64,000 bases of DNA from DATARN01 sp963851105 (GCA_963851105.1 CAWKNP010000002.1:1-64000); one strand, 5' to 3'. Numbered from the stretch's first letter, positions 33,811 through 42,587 are shown. The notes: generated by a model not told the origin, from the sequence alone. Translations and numbers: made by a program.

Positions 33811-34598
33811 CGGGCGGGGCGACCCACGGTCGTCCCGGGGGTGGAGCGCCGGCGGAAACGGTGGGCGAAATCGGGCGAGTAGAGGTGGCTCCGCGCCGCC
33901 AGGCCCTCGAGTGCCGGGCCGACAAGGACGAGGACCGTCATCGAGGCTCCGGTCGCCGCCAGATCCTCGGCAAGGTGGCCGACGGTGGTGGCCACGACCT
34001 GCTCGTCGGGCCACGTCGCCCGCACCACGATGGCCGCCGGGGTGTCGGCGGTGTAGGCACTGGTGGCGCCGAGCAGCTCGCGTTGCAGCTCGACGGGGCG
34101 CGCCGCCGAGAGGAACACCGCAGTGGTGGCGCCGATGGCGGCGAAGGCGGCGACGGACTCCCGGGGGGGCATGGAGGCGCCGGTCCGGCCGGCCAGGCGG
34201 GTCACGACCACGCTCTGGGCGACCCTGGGGATGGTGAGTTCCCGGCCGATGGCGGCGGCGGCGGCGGCCAGGGAGCTGACACCCGGCACAATCTCGAAAT
34301 CCCGCTCGTGGGCCACACACCAGTCGATCTGCTCCTGGACGGCGCCGTAGATCCCGGGATCTCCGGAGTGGAGGCGCACGATGGCCGCCCCGGGGTGGCG
34401 TTGGTAGGTCGCCAGCACGTCCTCGAGGGTCATGGTGGCCGAGTCGTGGATCTCGGCGGCCGGTCCGGCGTGGTCCAGGAGCGCCTCAGGTACCAGCGAC
34501 GAGGCCCAGATGACCACGTCGGCAGCTCCCAGGCGTTGGGCGCCCCGGAGGGTGATGAGGTCGGCAGCGCCGGGGCCGGCGCCGACGAAGGAGATCAT
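33807..34598 (-). CDS. cobM: Precorrin-4 C11-methyltransferase
   Basis: 263 residues, a SAM-dependent tetrapyrrole methylase (CobM/CbiF). Motifs: ISFVGAGPGAADLITLRG at the N-terminus, WASSLVPEALL, IVRLHSGDPGIYGAVQEQ in the centre and EIVPGVSSLAAAAAAIGREL. It is coupled to cobI upstream and cbiD downstream by four-base ATGA overlaps. Confidence 0.95.
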   Translation of the reverse strand: MISFVGAGPGAADLITLRGAQRLGAADVVIWASSLVPEALLDHAGPAAEIHDSATMTLEDVLATYQRHPGAAIVRLHSGDPGIYGAVQEQIDWCVAHERDFEIVPGVSSLAAAAAAIGRELTIPRVAQSVVVTRLAGRTGASMPPRESVAAFAAIGATTAVFLSAARPVELQRELLGATSAYTADTPAAIVVRATWPDEQVVATTVGHLAEDLAATGASMTVLVLVGPALEGLAARSHLYSPDFAHRFRRRSTPGTTVGRPAR

Positions 34599-35320
34599 GT
34601 CGTGCTGCCGGCGCGGCCGGCGGGGGGGACGATGATGGTGGCCAGGTAGGAGGCGGGCTGGTCGGGCCAGTCGCGGGCGGGGAGGACCCGTTGCCCCGGG
34701 AGGCCGAGGAGCTCGCCGATGACGGCGGTGTCGAGGCGGCCGGCGTCGGCCAGCGCCTTCAAGATGGCGGGAAGGTGGCGGCCGCCTTTGTAGACGACGA
34801 CGGTCTGGTGGTCGTCAGCCAGCGCCGCCGCGACGGGCCCGGCACCGTTGACGGCGGTGACCAGCTGCAGGCGTTCGGTCCCGTCGAGCAGCACGGTCGC
34901 GGTCCGGCTGGCCAGGTCCTGGAAGGCCATGATGCCCGCCACGGTCCGCAGCCGGGTGGCGGGCCGGGTTCGGCAGACCGCGGTGGCGAGCGACGAGAAG
35001 GTGCTGTAGATGTTGGGATCGCCGAGGGTGACGAAGGCCACCTCCTCGCCGGCGTCGAGGATCTCGACGACAGCCGCGGCGGCGGCCCGGTGCGAGGCGT
35101 CGCGGTCGCCGGCGGCCACCGACATGTCGAAGACCAGGCGTTCCACCGGGACTCCGGGCGCCACCTGGCGGACGATCGACTCGGCCCGGCCGACGGCGTC
35201 GGGTGCCAGCGACGGGGCGAGAACCCGGTCGGCGTGGCGGATAGCCCGGACGGCTTGCAGCGTCACCATCTCGGGGTCGCCGGGGCCGACGCCGACGCCG
35301 ACAAGAATTCCCGGCCGCAT
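34595..35320 (-). CDS. cobI: Precorrin-2 C20-methyltransferase
   Basis: 241 residues, a SAM-dependent methylase (CobI/CbiL). Seen: LVGVGVGPGDPEMVTLQAVR, FVTLGDPNIYSTFSSLATAV and VAGIMAFQDLASR. It commits precorrin-2 to the B12 branch instead of siroheme. ATG 35320 is used; GTG 35323 is just upstream. It begins 11 bases after the stop of the LLM oxidoreductase gene, so the two are probably in the same transcript. Confidence 0.94.
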   Translation of the reverse strand: MRPGILVGVGVGPGDPEMVTLQAVRAIRHADRVLAPSLAPDAVGRAESIVRQVAPGVPVERLVFDMSVAAGDRDASHRAAAAAVVEILDAGEEVAFVTLGDPNIYSTFSSLATAVCRTRPATRLRTVAGIMAFQDLASRTATVLLDGTERLQLVTAVNGAGPVAAALADDHQTVVVYKGGRHLPAILKALADAGRLDTAVIGELLGLPGQRVLPARDWPDQPASYLATIIVPPAGRAGSTT

Positions 35321-35331
35321 CACCGTGGCCC

Positions 35332-36321
35332 TCAGCCCCCGAGCGCCTTCAGCAGCTCGGGCCCGCTGTGGGTGATCATCTCGAGATCGTGCCCGTTGGC
35401 GGGGAAGTTGAGGATCACCCCGTCTAGGCCCTGGTCGATCGTGAGCTGGCGCAGCCGGCCGCCCACCACTTCGGGGATCCCGACCAGCAGCCGGGACGAG
35501 AAGGACGCTTTGGCGTCGCTGTCCATGGATTCCCAGGGAATGCCCCGCTCGGCGAACCAACGGTCACGGGCCTCGAGGGCCTCAACGGGGGTGGGCCCGA
35601 TGATCACCGATGCCAGCCATGTCTTGTTGATCGTGGCCGGGTCGCGGGCCTCGGCCTCGCAGTGCATTTCCAGCACCTTGAGCTTGTGGGCGATCTCGTC
35701 GCGCCCGCACACCAGGTTCACCGCGTCGCCGTGCTGCGCGACCAGTTTGAGGGTGCGTTTCTCGCCTGAGCCGCCTATGAGTACCGGCGGGCCGCCGACT
35801 TGCAGGGGGGCGGGGCAGTTGATTGGGGAGCGCACGCGGTAGTAGCGACCGTTGAAGATGGGACGGTCCGAGCGGAGCATGGCCCGGATGATGAGCAGCG
35901 CCTCCTCCAACCGGTCCATCCGCTCGCCGACGGGCGGGAAATCGACGCCGTAGCCCTCGTGTTCCGGTGAGAACCAGGCAGCGCCGATCCCGAGCATGGC
36001 CCGGCCGCCGGAGATCACGTCGAGGGTCGTGACCTGCTTGGCCAAGATGGCGGGGTTGCGATAGGTGACGCCCGTGACCAAGGTGCCGAGACGGGCCGTC
36101 TTGGTCCGGGCGGCGAGCGCACCGAGGAGGGTGTAGGCCTCGAGCATGGCGTTCTCGGCCGGGCCGAGCAGCGGCAGCTGGTAGAAGTGATCCATGACCC
36201 ACAGACTGTCGAAGCCCGCTTGCTCGGCCGTCTCGGCGATCGACGCCACTGTTTCGAACAACTCGGCGGTTCCCACGCCGGGATAGGTGAAGTTGGGAAT
36301 CTGCATTCCGAGCCGGATCAT
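35332..36321 (-). CDS. LLM-class (F420- or FMN-dependent) oxidoreductase
   Basis: 329 residues of the luciferase-like monooxygenase/F420-dependent reductase superfamily. Typical features are RLGMQIPNFTYPG, FDSLWVMDHFYQLP, RLGTLVTGVTYRNPAILAKQ, LDVISGGRAMLGIGAAWF and GPPVLIGGSGEKRTLKLV. The substrate is unknown. It is the first gene of the minus-strand cob operon, 11 bases before cobI, and no CobK/CbiJ reductase is seen in the window, which raises the possibility that it reduces a corrin intermediate. It may instead be an unrelated passenger. Confidence 0.88.
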   Translation of the reverse strand: MIRLGMQIPNFTYPGVGTAELFETVASIAETAEQAGFDSLWVMDHFYQLPLLGPAENAMLEAYTLLGALAARTKTARLGTLVTGVTYRNPAILAKQVTTLDVISGGRAMLGIGAAWFSPEHEGYGVDFPPVGERMDRLEEALLIIRAMLRSDRPIFNGRYYRVRSPINCPAPLQVGGPPVLIGGSGEKRTLKLVAQHGDAVNLVCGRDEIAHKLKVLEMHCEAEARDPATINKTWLASVIIGPTPVEALEARDRWFAERGIPWESMDSDAKASFSSRLLVGIPEVVGGRLRQLTIDQGLDGVILNFPANGHDLEMITHSGPELLKALGG

Positions 36322-36400
36322 GGCGCCAACCTAGGCGGGCCGCCGGCGCCGGCGGCGCGGGTTGGCGGCGCTGCGGTGCAGATTCGGCGAAGATGGGGGC

Positions 36401-36778
36401 GTGCACCGCAGCAAGCTCACGGCCGCGTTGGTCGACGTCCCCGCCGAGGTCTTCGACCGGGAAGTCAGCTTCTGGTCGGGGGCGCTCGGACGACCCCCCG
36501 ACGACGTCGAGGAGCATCCCGAATACCGCGATTTCGGCCAGCCGGTGCCCGGATTCCAGTTCATGCTCCAGCGGGTCGATGACACGGCCCGGGTCCATCT
36601 GGACATCGAGACCGACGATGTCGAAGCCGAAGTCCGGCGTCTCGAGGCACTCGGCGCCGAGCGGGTGGCGCCGATCCGATCGTGGTGGGTTATGCGCGAT
36701 CCGGCGGGCCTGCTGTTTTGCGTGGTGCGTGTTCAGACCGGCGAGATTTTCAACGACCAGGCCACCACCTGGGATTGA
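36401..36778 (+). CDS. VOC (glyoxalase/bleomycin-resistance) family protein
   Basis: 125 residues with the paired beta-alpha-beta-beta-beta pattern of VOC proteins: LTAALVDVPAEVFDREVSFW, RVHLDIETDDVEAEVRRLEA, LGAERV and MRDPAGLLFCVVR. GTG at 36401 gives HRSKLTAALVDVP; a longer start at 36362 (TTG) is less likely. Enzyme or binding function is unknown. It diverges from the LLM oxidoreductase gene across a GC-rich palindrome (36339-36356). Confidence 0.8.
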   Translation: MHRSKLTAALVDVPAEVFDREVSFWSGALGRPPDDVEEHPEYRDFGQPVPGFQFMLQRVDDTARVHLDIETDDVEAEVRRLEALGAERVAPIRSWWVMRDPAGLLFCVVRVQTGEIFNDQATTWD

Positions 36779-36785
36779 CCCTGTG

Positions 36786-37271
36786 TCAGTCCCGCCATGG
36801 ACCGACGCCGGCGATGCGCTCTGGGGTGATCCGGGTCACATAGCCCGCCGGCGGGTCGTCCATCGGCGGGAACTTCACGTCGGGGCCGATGTACACCCAC
36901 GCCAGCTTCTGGAGGAGCTCGGGGGCGCCGCCCTCGGTGATCCGGGCCCGCCCGTAGACGACTAGGTACTCGTCCATTCCGAAGTCGGTCCGGTCACCGG
37001 TTTCCATGGAGAGGACGACGCGGCTGTCGCGCCGGATGTTCTTGACCTTCTGCCAGGCGCCGAGGTGGGCCGCCACGATCTCACCGTTCTCGATCCCGAC
37101 CCACACGAGTGTCATGTGAGGATCGCCGCCGGCACCGAGGGTCACCAGGTGGGCAAGATGGCCTGAGGTGAGGGCGGTGCGGACACGGTCATTGAGGAGA
37201 ACCGGCGGGTTGGCCTGCTCGTCGGTGCCGGTCTGGTTGGCGGTGGCGGTCGGGTCGGTCTCGTCTGTCAT
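36786..37271 (-). CDS. PPOX-class (F420-dependent type) oxidoreductase
   Basis: 161 residues of the split-barrel flavin/F420-binding family: LNDRVRTALTSGHLAHLVTL, DPHMTLVWVGIENGEIVAAH, KVKNIRRDSRVVLSME and YLVVYGRARITEGGAPELL. These are the hallmarks of Rv1155-like proteins that use F420. GGAGG lies five to six bases before ATG 37271, although that start also overlaps the stop of the acyltransferase gene upstream. Substrate unknown. Confidence 0.85.
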   Translation of the reverse strand: MTDETDPTATANQTGTDEQANPPVLLNDRVRTALTSGHLAHLVTLGAGGDPHMTLVWVGIENGEIVAAHLGAWQKVKNIRRDSRVVLSMETGDRTDFGMDEYLVVYGRARITEGGAPELLQKLAWVYIGPDVKFPPMDDPPAGYVTRITPERIAGVGPWRD

Positions 37272-37945
37272 TGGGGCCTCCGAGTGGTCGTGGGACGAAG
37301 CGGAGGGACCCAGCCCTCGGCGTCGGAATGGCGGCGAACCACGTGCGCGGGCGCCCCGGCCACGACGGAGCGGTCGGGGACGGAACCTCGGACAACAGAA
37401 CCCGCGGCCACCGTCACGTGACAGCCGATGTCGCTGCCTGGCAGGACGATCACGCCGGTTCCGAGCCAGCTGCCGGCTCCGATGCGGACCGTGTCTTCAC
37501 GAGGCCACTGGCCGGCAATAGGAACGGTGACGTCGCCATAGCTGTGATTGTGATCGGTGATGTACACGTTGGGCCCGATTGCGACGTCGTCGCCGATCTC
37601 GATGTGGCGCAGCCCGACGATCGAGGTTCCCCGACCGATGCTGCAGCGGTCCCCGATAACTATCACGGGACCTTCGTCGCCGATCGAGGGATTGCCCGGC
37701 ATCCCCGCAGCCAAGCTCACGTACGGCCCGATGAGGCTCTCCGTGCCGATGGCGATGGCTGGTTCACCGAAGACCGACCCGGGGGGAAAGGCGATGCAGC
37801 TGTTGGCGCCCATGGCGTAGAACCGCTGGCCGACGGCGTCGTCGGGCCCGACACAGCCCACGGTGGCGATCCAGCTCCAGGCCCGGTGAATGACCGCTGC
37901 TGCCAGGTTGCGAGCCACGGGTGACAGGTCGGAGGCGGCGAACAC
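37268..37945 (-). CDS. Left-handed beta-helix (hexapeptide) acyltransferase
   Basis: 225 residues, GTG start. Repeating hexapeptides such as IGPYVSLAAGMPG, IVIGDRCSIGRGTSIVGLRH, IEIGDDVAIGPNVYITDHNH and VRIGAGSWLGTGVIVLPGSD form the left-handed beta-helix of acetyl/acyltransferases; DHNHSYGD holds likely catalytic His residues. The acceptor is unknown; sugar O-acetylation is common in the family. It is coupled to the PPOX gene by ATGA. Confidence 0.85.
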   Translation of the reverse strand: MFAASDLSPVARNLAAAVIHRAWSWIATVGCVGPDDAVGQRFYAMGANSCIAFPPGSVFGEPAIAIGTESLIGPYVSLAAGMPGNPSIGDEGPVIVIGDRCSIGRGTSIVGLRHIEIGDDVAIGPNVYITDHNHSYGDVTVPIAGQWPREDTVRIGAGSWLGTGVIVLPGSDIGCHVTVAAGSVVRGSVPDRSVVAGAPAHVVRRHSDAEGWVPPLRPTTTRRPQ

Positions 37946-38032
37946 GGCTCGCTAAATGTACCGACCCCGACCCGGCGGCGCCCCATTCCTCTCAGGCGCG
38001 GCCGGTGATCCTTGGTGGGAGCGGGGCGGGTG

Positions 38033-38905
38033 ATGCCGCTGCGAGCGCTACCGTCGGCAGCAGTGTCCCGCCGGCGACTGGAGTACGGCCGGCGCCGGGG
38101 CCAGTGCGGCGACCTGTGGCTGCCCGACGGACCAGTGGCGAGTGCTGGTGTGGCCGGCGGTTCTGCTGTGGCGGGGGGCGCCCTGGGCCGGCCGGTGGTG
38201 GTCCTGCTCCACGGGGGCTTCTGGAAGGCGATGTACACAAAGAGCCTGATGACCAACCTGGCGGCCGACATCATCGACCATGGGTGGGCCGCTTGGAACC
38301 TCGAGTACCGCCGTGTCGGCACCATCCCGGGTGGCGGCTGGCCCGGGACCTTCGAGGATGTCGGTGCCGGGATCGACTACCTGCGAACCATTGCCGGTGC
38401 CGGTGCCGGTGAGGGCGGTGGGCTCGATCTCACCCGGGTGATAGCGGTCGGTCATTCCGCCGGAGGCCATTTGGCCCTGTGGGCCGCGGGGCGAGCTCAG
38501 CTGCCGCCCGGGGCGCCCGGCGGCCCGTCCCCGAGTTCGGTGCTGCTGCGCGCTGCGGTCGGATTGGCGCCCGTCTCTGACCTGGCGGAGGGCGCCCGCC
38601 TCGGCCTTGGCGGCGGCGCGGTCGCACGCCTTCTCGGCGGCCCCCCGGAACGGCACCGGGAGAGGTACGCGGTGGCCGACCCGGTCGCCTTGTTGCCGAC
38701 GGGTGTCGCCCAGGTCCTGGTCCATGGGGATCGCGATGGCGCGGTGCCGCTGTCGTTGAGCCGGGGGTACCTGGCCAAGGCGGTGGCCGCCGGCGACCCG
38801 GCGACGCTGCTCGAGCTTCCCGGCTGTGGCCACATGGAGCTGATCGATCCCGCCTCGAGCGCTTGGGCCGCGACGATCGTGGAGATCCGCCGCCTCCTGG
38901 CCTAA
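38033..38905 (+). CDS. Alpha/beta hydrolase
   Basis: About 290 residues. VVVLLHGGFWKAMYTKS gives the HGGxW oxyanion motif of the kynurenine-formamidase/esterase type, GHSAGGHLALW the nucleophile Ser, VHGDRDGAVPL the acid and GCGHMELID the catalytic His. Substrate unknown. ATG 38033 follows a G-rich stretch; GTG 38063 is a possible shorter start. It converges with the sigma/membrane-protein pair across copy 2 of the dispersed palindrome. Confidence 0.85.
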   Translation: MPLRALPSAAVSRRRLEYGRRRGQCGDLWLPDGPVASAGVAGGSAVAGGALGRPVVVLLHGGFWKAMYTKSLMTNLAADIIDHGWAAWNLEYRRVGTIPGGGWPGTFEDVGAGIDYLRTIAGAGAGEGGGLDLTRVIAVGHSAGGHLALWAAGRAQLPPGAPGGPSPSSVLLRAAVGLAPVSDLAEGARLGLGGGAVARLLGGPPERHRERYAVADPVALLPTGVAQVLVHGDRDGAVPLSLSRGYLAKAVAAGDPATLLELPGCGHMELIDPASSAWAATIVEIRRLLA

Positions 38906-38970
38906 CCCCCGTTGAGGGTGTGAGTGCGGTCCACCTGCGTCGTGCCGGAAGCGCACCGCCCCGGACCCTC

Positions 38971-39012
38971 TCCTGCTGTGAAACGACGGTAGTACGTCGT
39001 TTCGCAGCACTT
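38971..39012. repeat. Dispersed 42-bp palindrome, copy 2
   Basis: Same element as at 9271-9312 in the same orientation. Its central AAACGACG-GTAGTA-CGTCGTTT is identical to copy 1. The C at 39003 makes a G-C pair where copy 1 has a G-G mismatch, and T38979 pairs with G as wobble, so about 15 pairs are kept; the outer three bases of the left arm differ. It lies between two convergent genes, 66 bases after the hydrolase stop. Confidence 0.9.
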
Positions 39013-39087
39013 GGCACTCCCGAGCGCGACCCAGACCGACGCCGGCACCGGTCCCGGCGGCCCCGGCGGTCCCGGCGGGGCGAGGTC

Positions 39088-40074
39088 TCAGAGGCCGGGC
39101 GTAGCCCCGGCAGCGGTTCGGACGCCGGTCACGGTGAAGCGCTCGACGGTGGCCACGTGGCCTCCGGTCGATGCCGCCACGATCAGCACATCGGAGGTCG
39201 CTCCCCGGTAGGTGACCGTCGCGGACCACGGGTTTGCGCTGCTGCCCGCCGGCGTGCAGCACGACACTGCGAGCGCGGTGGTGGACGACGGTTGCAGGAC
39301 CTGGACTCGGATGCTCTCGTCGACGCCGTTGATGGCGCCCCCCACCTTCAGCGGTGAGGCGACCGTCGTGCCATACACCGGCGTGGTCAGGCTGAAGTCG
39401 GCGGTGTCGTCGGTCCCGACGACCTCCCAGGGAGCGTTTGTTCCGGTCCCGAACCGCCGCAGGTGCAGTACTGCGGCGGGTAAGACCTGGAGTCCCTGCG
39501 GCCTGGGTATTCCGACCGTCACATGGGCGCCCGTGGAATCGGTGCGGACATTGGCGACCGCGGTGATGTCGGTGTATCCCAGGAAGCCGGTGAAGCTCAG
39601 CGCCGTCTGGCGGGCGTCGAGATGCCAAGGTTGGGCGCCCGTTGCCGCATACTCGGCCTGCCAGGACTTGGCGGCGTCGAGGCTCGCGAAGGGATAGAGC
39701 GGCTGGTAGGCGAACCCCCTCGCAGGCACGGTCGGGGACGACAGTGGCGGCGCCGGTGTCGCCTTGGTGGAACCCGTCGGCCCCGTCGGCACCGTCGTTG
39801 GGGCGACCACGGTTGTCGGGTGGCCGGCGGAGTTCACGGTCACCCGCCGGGGCTGGTCCCGGGTGAGGACCGGCACGACAACCAGCGCCGCCGCCGTCGC
39901 CGCGGCCAGGCCGACGGCGGTGAGACCGCCGGCCCTGCGGCGCGAGCGCCGCCGAGCCTGGGCACGGCGGGCGGCGGCCGCACGGCTCTCGATGCTGTCC
40001 CAGCGGTCGGGCGGCGTGGGCATTGCCTCGGTCTCCGCGAAGAGGGCGTCGCGCAGGCGGTCTTCGACGGTCAT
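39088..40074 (-). CDS. Membrane-anchored protein, putative anti-sigma partner
   Basis: 328 residues. The cytoplasmic N-terminus (about 1-48) is acidic then strongly basic (RRAQARRRSRRRAGG), one membrane segment follows (LTAVGLAAATAAALVVVPVL), then a Thr/Pro/Val-rich spacer and an exported beta-rich domain of about 220 residues. GGAGG lies four bases before ATG 40074, which overlaps the sigma stop (ATGA). Position and topology suggest it controls the sigma factor, but the usual HxxxCxxC anti-sigma motif is absent. A longer open frame to 40764 is antisense overlap and not coding. Confidence 0.7.
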   Translation of the reverse strand: MTVEDRLRDALFAETEAMPTPPDRWDSIESRAAAARRAQARRRSRRRAGGLTAVGLAAATAAALVVVPVLTRDQPRRVTVNSAGHPTTVVAPTTVPTGPTGSTKATPAPPLSSPTVPARGFAYQPLYPFASLDAAKSWQAEYAATGAQPWHLDARQTALSFTGFLGYTDITAVANVRTDSTGAHVTVGIPRPQGLQVLPAAVLHLRRFGTGTNAPWEVVGTDDTADFSLTTPVYGTTVASPLKVGGAINGVDESIRVQVLQPSSTTALAVSCCTPAGSSANPWSATVTYRGATSDVLIVAASTGGHVATVERFTVTGVRTAAGATPGL

Positions 40075-40607
40075 CGTTCCTCCAGCCGAGCAGCCAATGC
40101 GGCCAGGCCGCGGTGCGAATGCGTCTTGACGGATCCCGCCGATATGCCCAGGGCGGCTGCGATCTCGGCTTCGGAGGCATCGAGGTAGTAGCGCAGAACC
40201 AGGCACTCCCGCTGCCGCGTGGGGAGCGACTGCAAGGCGGCCATCACCCGGCGGCGGTCTTCGCCGGCGTCGCTGGCCGACTCCGGCGAAACGCCGACGG
40301 CCGGGCGGCCCGGGTCGTACCGCTGGACCACCTTGTCGTGGCGGAGACGGGAGCGGGCACCGTTGAGCACCGCGCTGCGCAGGTACGCCAGCCCTTTGGC
40401 GGGATCGCGGAGTCGGGACCAAGCCAGGTGGGCCTGGACGAAAGCGTCTTGGACCACCTCCTCGGCGTCCACGGGATTGCGCAGCAGAAGGGTCGCCATT
40501 CGCACAAGGGGCGCCCATTGCTGCTCGTAGAGGTCCCGGAGTTCGCCGCGGTCCCACCCCGGGGCGGAGAGCAGCGTCGTCGTCGGCGTGGGCACGGTGG
40601 CCATCAT
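40071..40607 (-). CDS. SigE/ECF-type RNA polymerase sigma factor
   Basis: About 178 residues. Region 2: LRDLYEQQWAPLVRMATLLL, DAEEVVQDAFVQAHLAW, AYLRSAVLNGARSRLR. Region 4: LQSLPTRQRECLVLRYYLDA and SEAEIAAALGISAGSVKTHS. This is the actinobacterial SigE-like ECF group. ATG 40607, ATG 40604 and GTG 40616 are all possible starts. It is coupled to the membrane protein downstream, its likely regulator. Confidence 0.92.
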   Translation of the reverse strand: MMATVPTPTTTLLSAPGWDRGELRDLYEQQWAPLVRMATLLLRNPVDAEEVVQDAFVQAHLAWSRLRDPAKGLAYLRSAVLNGARSRLRHDKVVQRYDPGRPAVGVSPESASDAGEDRRRVMAALQSLPTRQRECLVLRYYLDASEAEIAAALGISAGSVKTHSHRGLAALAARLEER

Positions 40608-40646
40608 CACCCCCACTGACGCCTGAGAGGGGGATTCGGTTGACGG

Positions 40647-42008
40647 CTATTTCGCTCGCATTCCACCCGGTTGTGAACCGGCGGTGACCAACGCCGTCGC
40701 CAGCGAAGGCGCGCCCGCAAGGTGGATGTGGAGATACGACGCCAGGAGGGTGGCCGACGCCCAACCGCTACGAGCCGAGACACCGCCCGTGCCCGCCAGC
40801 GAGAGCGCCTCGCCGGCGGGATCGACGCTCGAGTAGTGGAACTCATGGCCGCGTACGACCAGTCCCTCGGGCCCGAGGGGGGTGGCGGTCTGGAAGGCGG
40901 CGGTGCGGTAGCCAAGCGTCAGCCGGTCGGTCATGCGGCCGCGGGCCGCGATCACCCCGCACAAGCGGTGCCCGTCGAGTTCCTGGCCGAGCCACAGCAA
41001 GCCGCCGCATTCCGCCCACGTCACCAGCCCGCCTGCCACCCGACGTCGGGTGTCGGCGAGGAGCGGCCGGTTGTCGGCGAGGGCACCCGCGAAGACCTCC
41101 GGGAACCCGCCCCCCGCCACCAGGGCCCCGATCCCCTCGGGTAGGGCACGGTCACGGAGAGGATCGAACGGAACGATCTCGGCGCCCGCTTCGGCGAAAA
41201 GCTCCAGGTTGTCGGTGTAGGAGAACGAGAATGCGGGACCCGCCGCCACTGCGATCCTGCATCCACCGCCGGGAGCGGCACCGGCACAGGGTGGCGCCGG
41301 CGTCGCCTTTCTGGGCGCCAGGGCGGCGACGCGCATCACCGCGTCAAGGTCGACGCCGGCCGCGACCGCGGCCGCCAAGCGATCGAGGGACTGCTGCACG
41401 GCACCGGGGTGCTCGACGACCGGTACGAGCCCCAGGTGCCGGTCCCGCCAACTGAATGCGGCATCGCGCCCTAGAGCCCCGAGCACCGGCAGGCCGAGGG
41501 GCGCCAGCGCCCGGCGCAACAAATCCTCGTGATTTGCGCTCCCTACCCGGTTCAGGATCACCCCGGCAATGGCGAGATCGGGGTCGAAGCTCGCGAAGCC
41601 GTGGACGAGGGCGGCCACCGAGCTGCTCAGCGACGATGCGTCCACGACCAGGACAACCGGGGCGTCGAGGAGTTTGGCGACGTGCGCAGTGCTCGCCACT
41701 GCGGTGGCGCCCGCCCCGTCGAACAGCCCCATGACGCCTTCGACGATCAGCACGTCGGCATCGCGCCCGGCGCGGCCGGCCAACGGGACGATGGTCGACT
41801 CGCCGCACATCCACGGGTCGAGGTTGCGCGGCGGCCGCCCTGTCGCCAGGGCGTGATAGCCGGGGTCGATGAAGTCGGGCCCGACCTTGGCGGCCGCCAC
41901 GCGATCGCCGCGCCGGCGCAGCGCCGCCATCAGGCCGGTGGCCACGGTGGTCTTGCCCACACCCGACGACGTGCCGGCAATGACCAACCGGGCGCCGAGC
42001 TCGTTCAG
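40647..42008 (-). CDS. cobB: Cobyrinate (hydrogenobyrinate) a,c-diamide synthase
   Basis: About 453 residues. It amidates the a and c acetates using glutamine and ATP. The N-terminal P loop is AGTSSGVGKTT, followed by KVGPDFIDPGYH and EGVMGLFDGAGA; the C-terminal type I-like glutaminase has AECGGLLWLGQ with the catalytic Cys and VRGHEFHYS. There is no ATG or GTG near the expected start. CTG at 42008 would overlap the cobO stop as CTGA and give NELGARLVIAGTSSG, matching normal N-termini; TTG at 41987 would give VIAGTSSG. It follows cobO in the same transcript. CbiA is the alternative name. Confidence 0.9.
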   Translation of the reverse strand: MNELGARLVIAGTSSGVGKTTVATGLMAALRRRGDRVAAAKVGPDFIDPGYHALATGRPPRNLDPWMCGESTIVPLAGRAGRDADVLIVEGVMGLFDGAGATAVASTAHVAKLLDAPVVLVVDASSLSSSVAALVHGFASFDPDLAIAGVILNRVGSANHEDLLRRALAPLGLPVLGALGRDAAFSWRDRHLGLVPVVEHPGAVQQSLDRLAAAVAAGVDLDAVMRVAALAPRKATPAPPCAGAAPGGGCRIAVAAGPAFSFSYTDNLELFAEAGAEIVPFDPLRDRALPEGIGALVAGGGFPEVFAGALADNRPLLADTRRRVAGGLVTWAECGGLLWLGQELDGHRLCGVIAARGRMTDRLTLGYRTAAFQTATPLGPEGLVVRGHEFHYSSVDPAGEALSLAGTGGVSARSGWASATLLASYLHIHLAGAPSLATALVTAGSQPGGMRAK

Positions 42009-42529
42009 TATTCGATCCCCTTCTTGGCGACGATCCCCCGGTCGTAGGCATGCTTGACCTTGCGCATCTCCGTGACCGTGTCCGCCACCTCGATCAACTC
42101 GGGGGCGGCGTCGCGGCCGGTGATCACGACATTGGTCTTCGGTGCCCGCGCCTGCACCCCGGCGACCACGTCGGCTACTGCCACCCACCCGTATTTGATG
42201 GCGTAGGTGAGCTCGTCGAGGATCAGCAGGTCGTACTGGCCCGACGCCAGTTTCTCCCGGGCCACATCCCACGCGTGGCGACCCTTGGCGGCGGTCTCGT
42301 CGAGATCCGTCGATTCCCAGGTGAACCCGTCCCCGAGCGTGTGCCACTCGATGCCGAGGTGGTCGGCCAGCTTGCGTTCGCCCGTTTTCCACTTGCCGCT
42401 CTTCACGAACTGGACGACGCCGACGTTCCAGCCCCGCGCCCACCCCCGGCCCATGACCCCGAAGGCGGCCGACGACTTGCCTTTGCCGTGACCGGTGTTG
42501 ATGAGCACGATCGATTCGGCGCGGGCCAC
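42005..42529 (-). CDS. cobO: Cob(I)yrinic acid a,c-diamide adenosyltransferase
   Basis: 174 residues, the CobA/CobO/BtuR type. The P loop is NTGHGKGKSSAAFG; VQFVKSGKWKTGE, LLILDELTYAIKYGW and VITGRDAAPELIEVADTVTEM are family marks. It transfers the 5'-deoxyadenosyl group from ATP to cobalt. GTG start at 42529. It lies 58 bases after the small membrane protein gene and is coupled to cobB. Confidence 0.95.
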   Translation of the reverse strand: MARAESIVLINTGHGKGKSSAAFGVMGRGWARGWNVGVVQFVKSGKWKTGERKLADHLGIEWHTLGDGFTWESTDLDETAAKGRHAWDVAREKLASGQYDLLILDELTYAIKYGWVAVADVVAGVQARAPKTNVVITGRDAAPELIEVADTVTEMRKVKHAYDRGIVAKKGIEY

Positions 42530-42587
42530 TAGGCGCGGACTCTACCGGCCACCTGCGGCGCCTGTGGCCTGCGGCGGCCGCCGGCGT

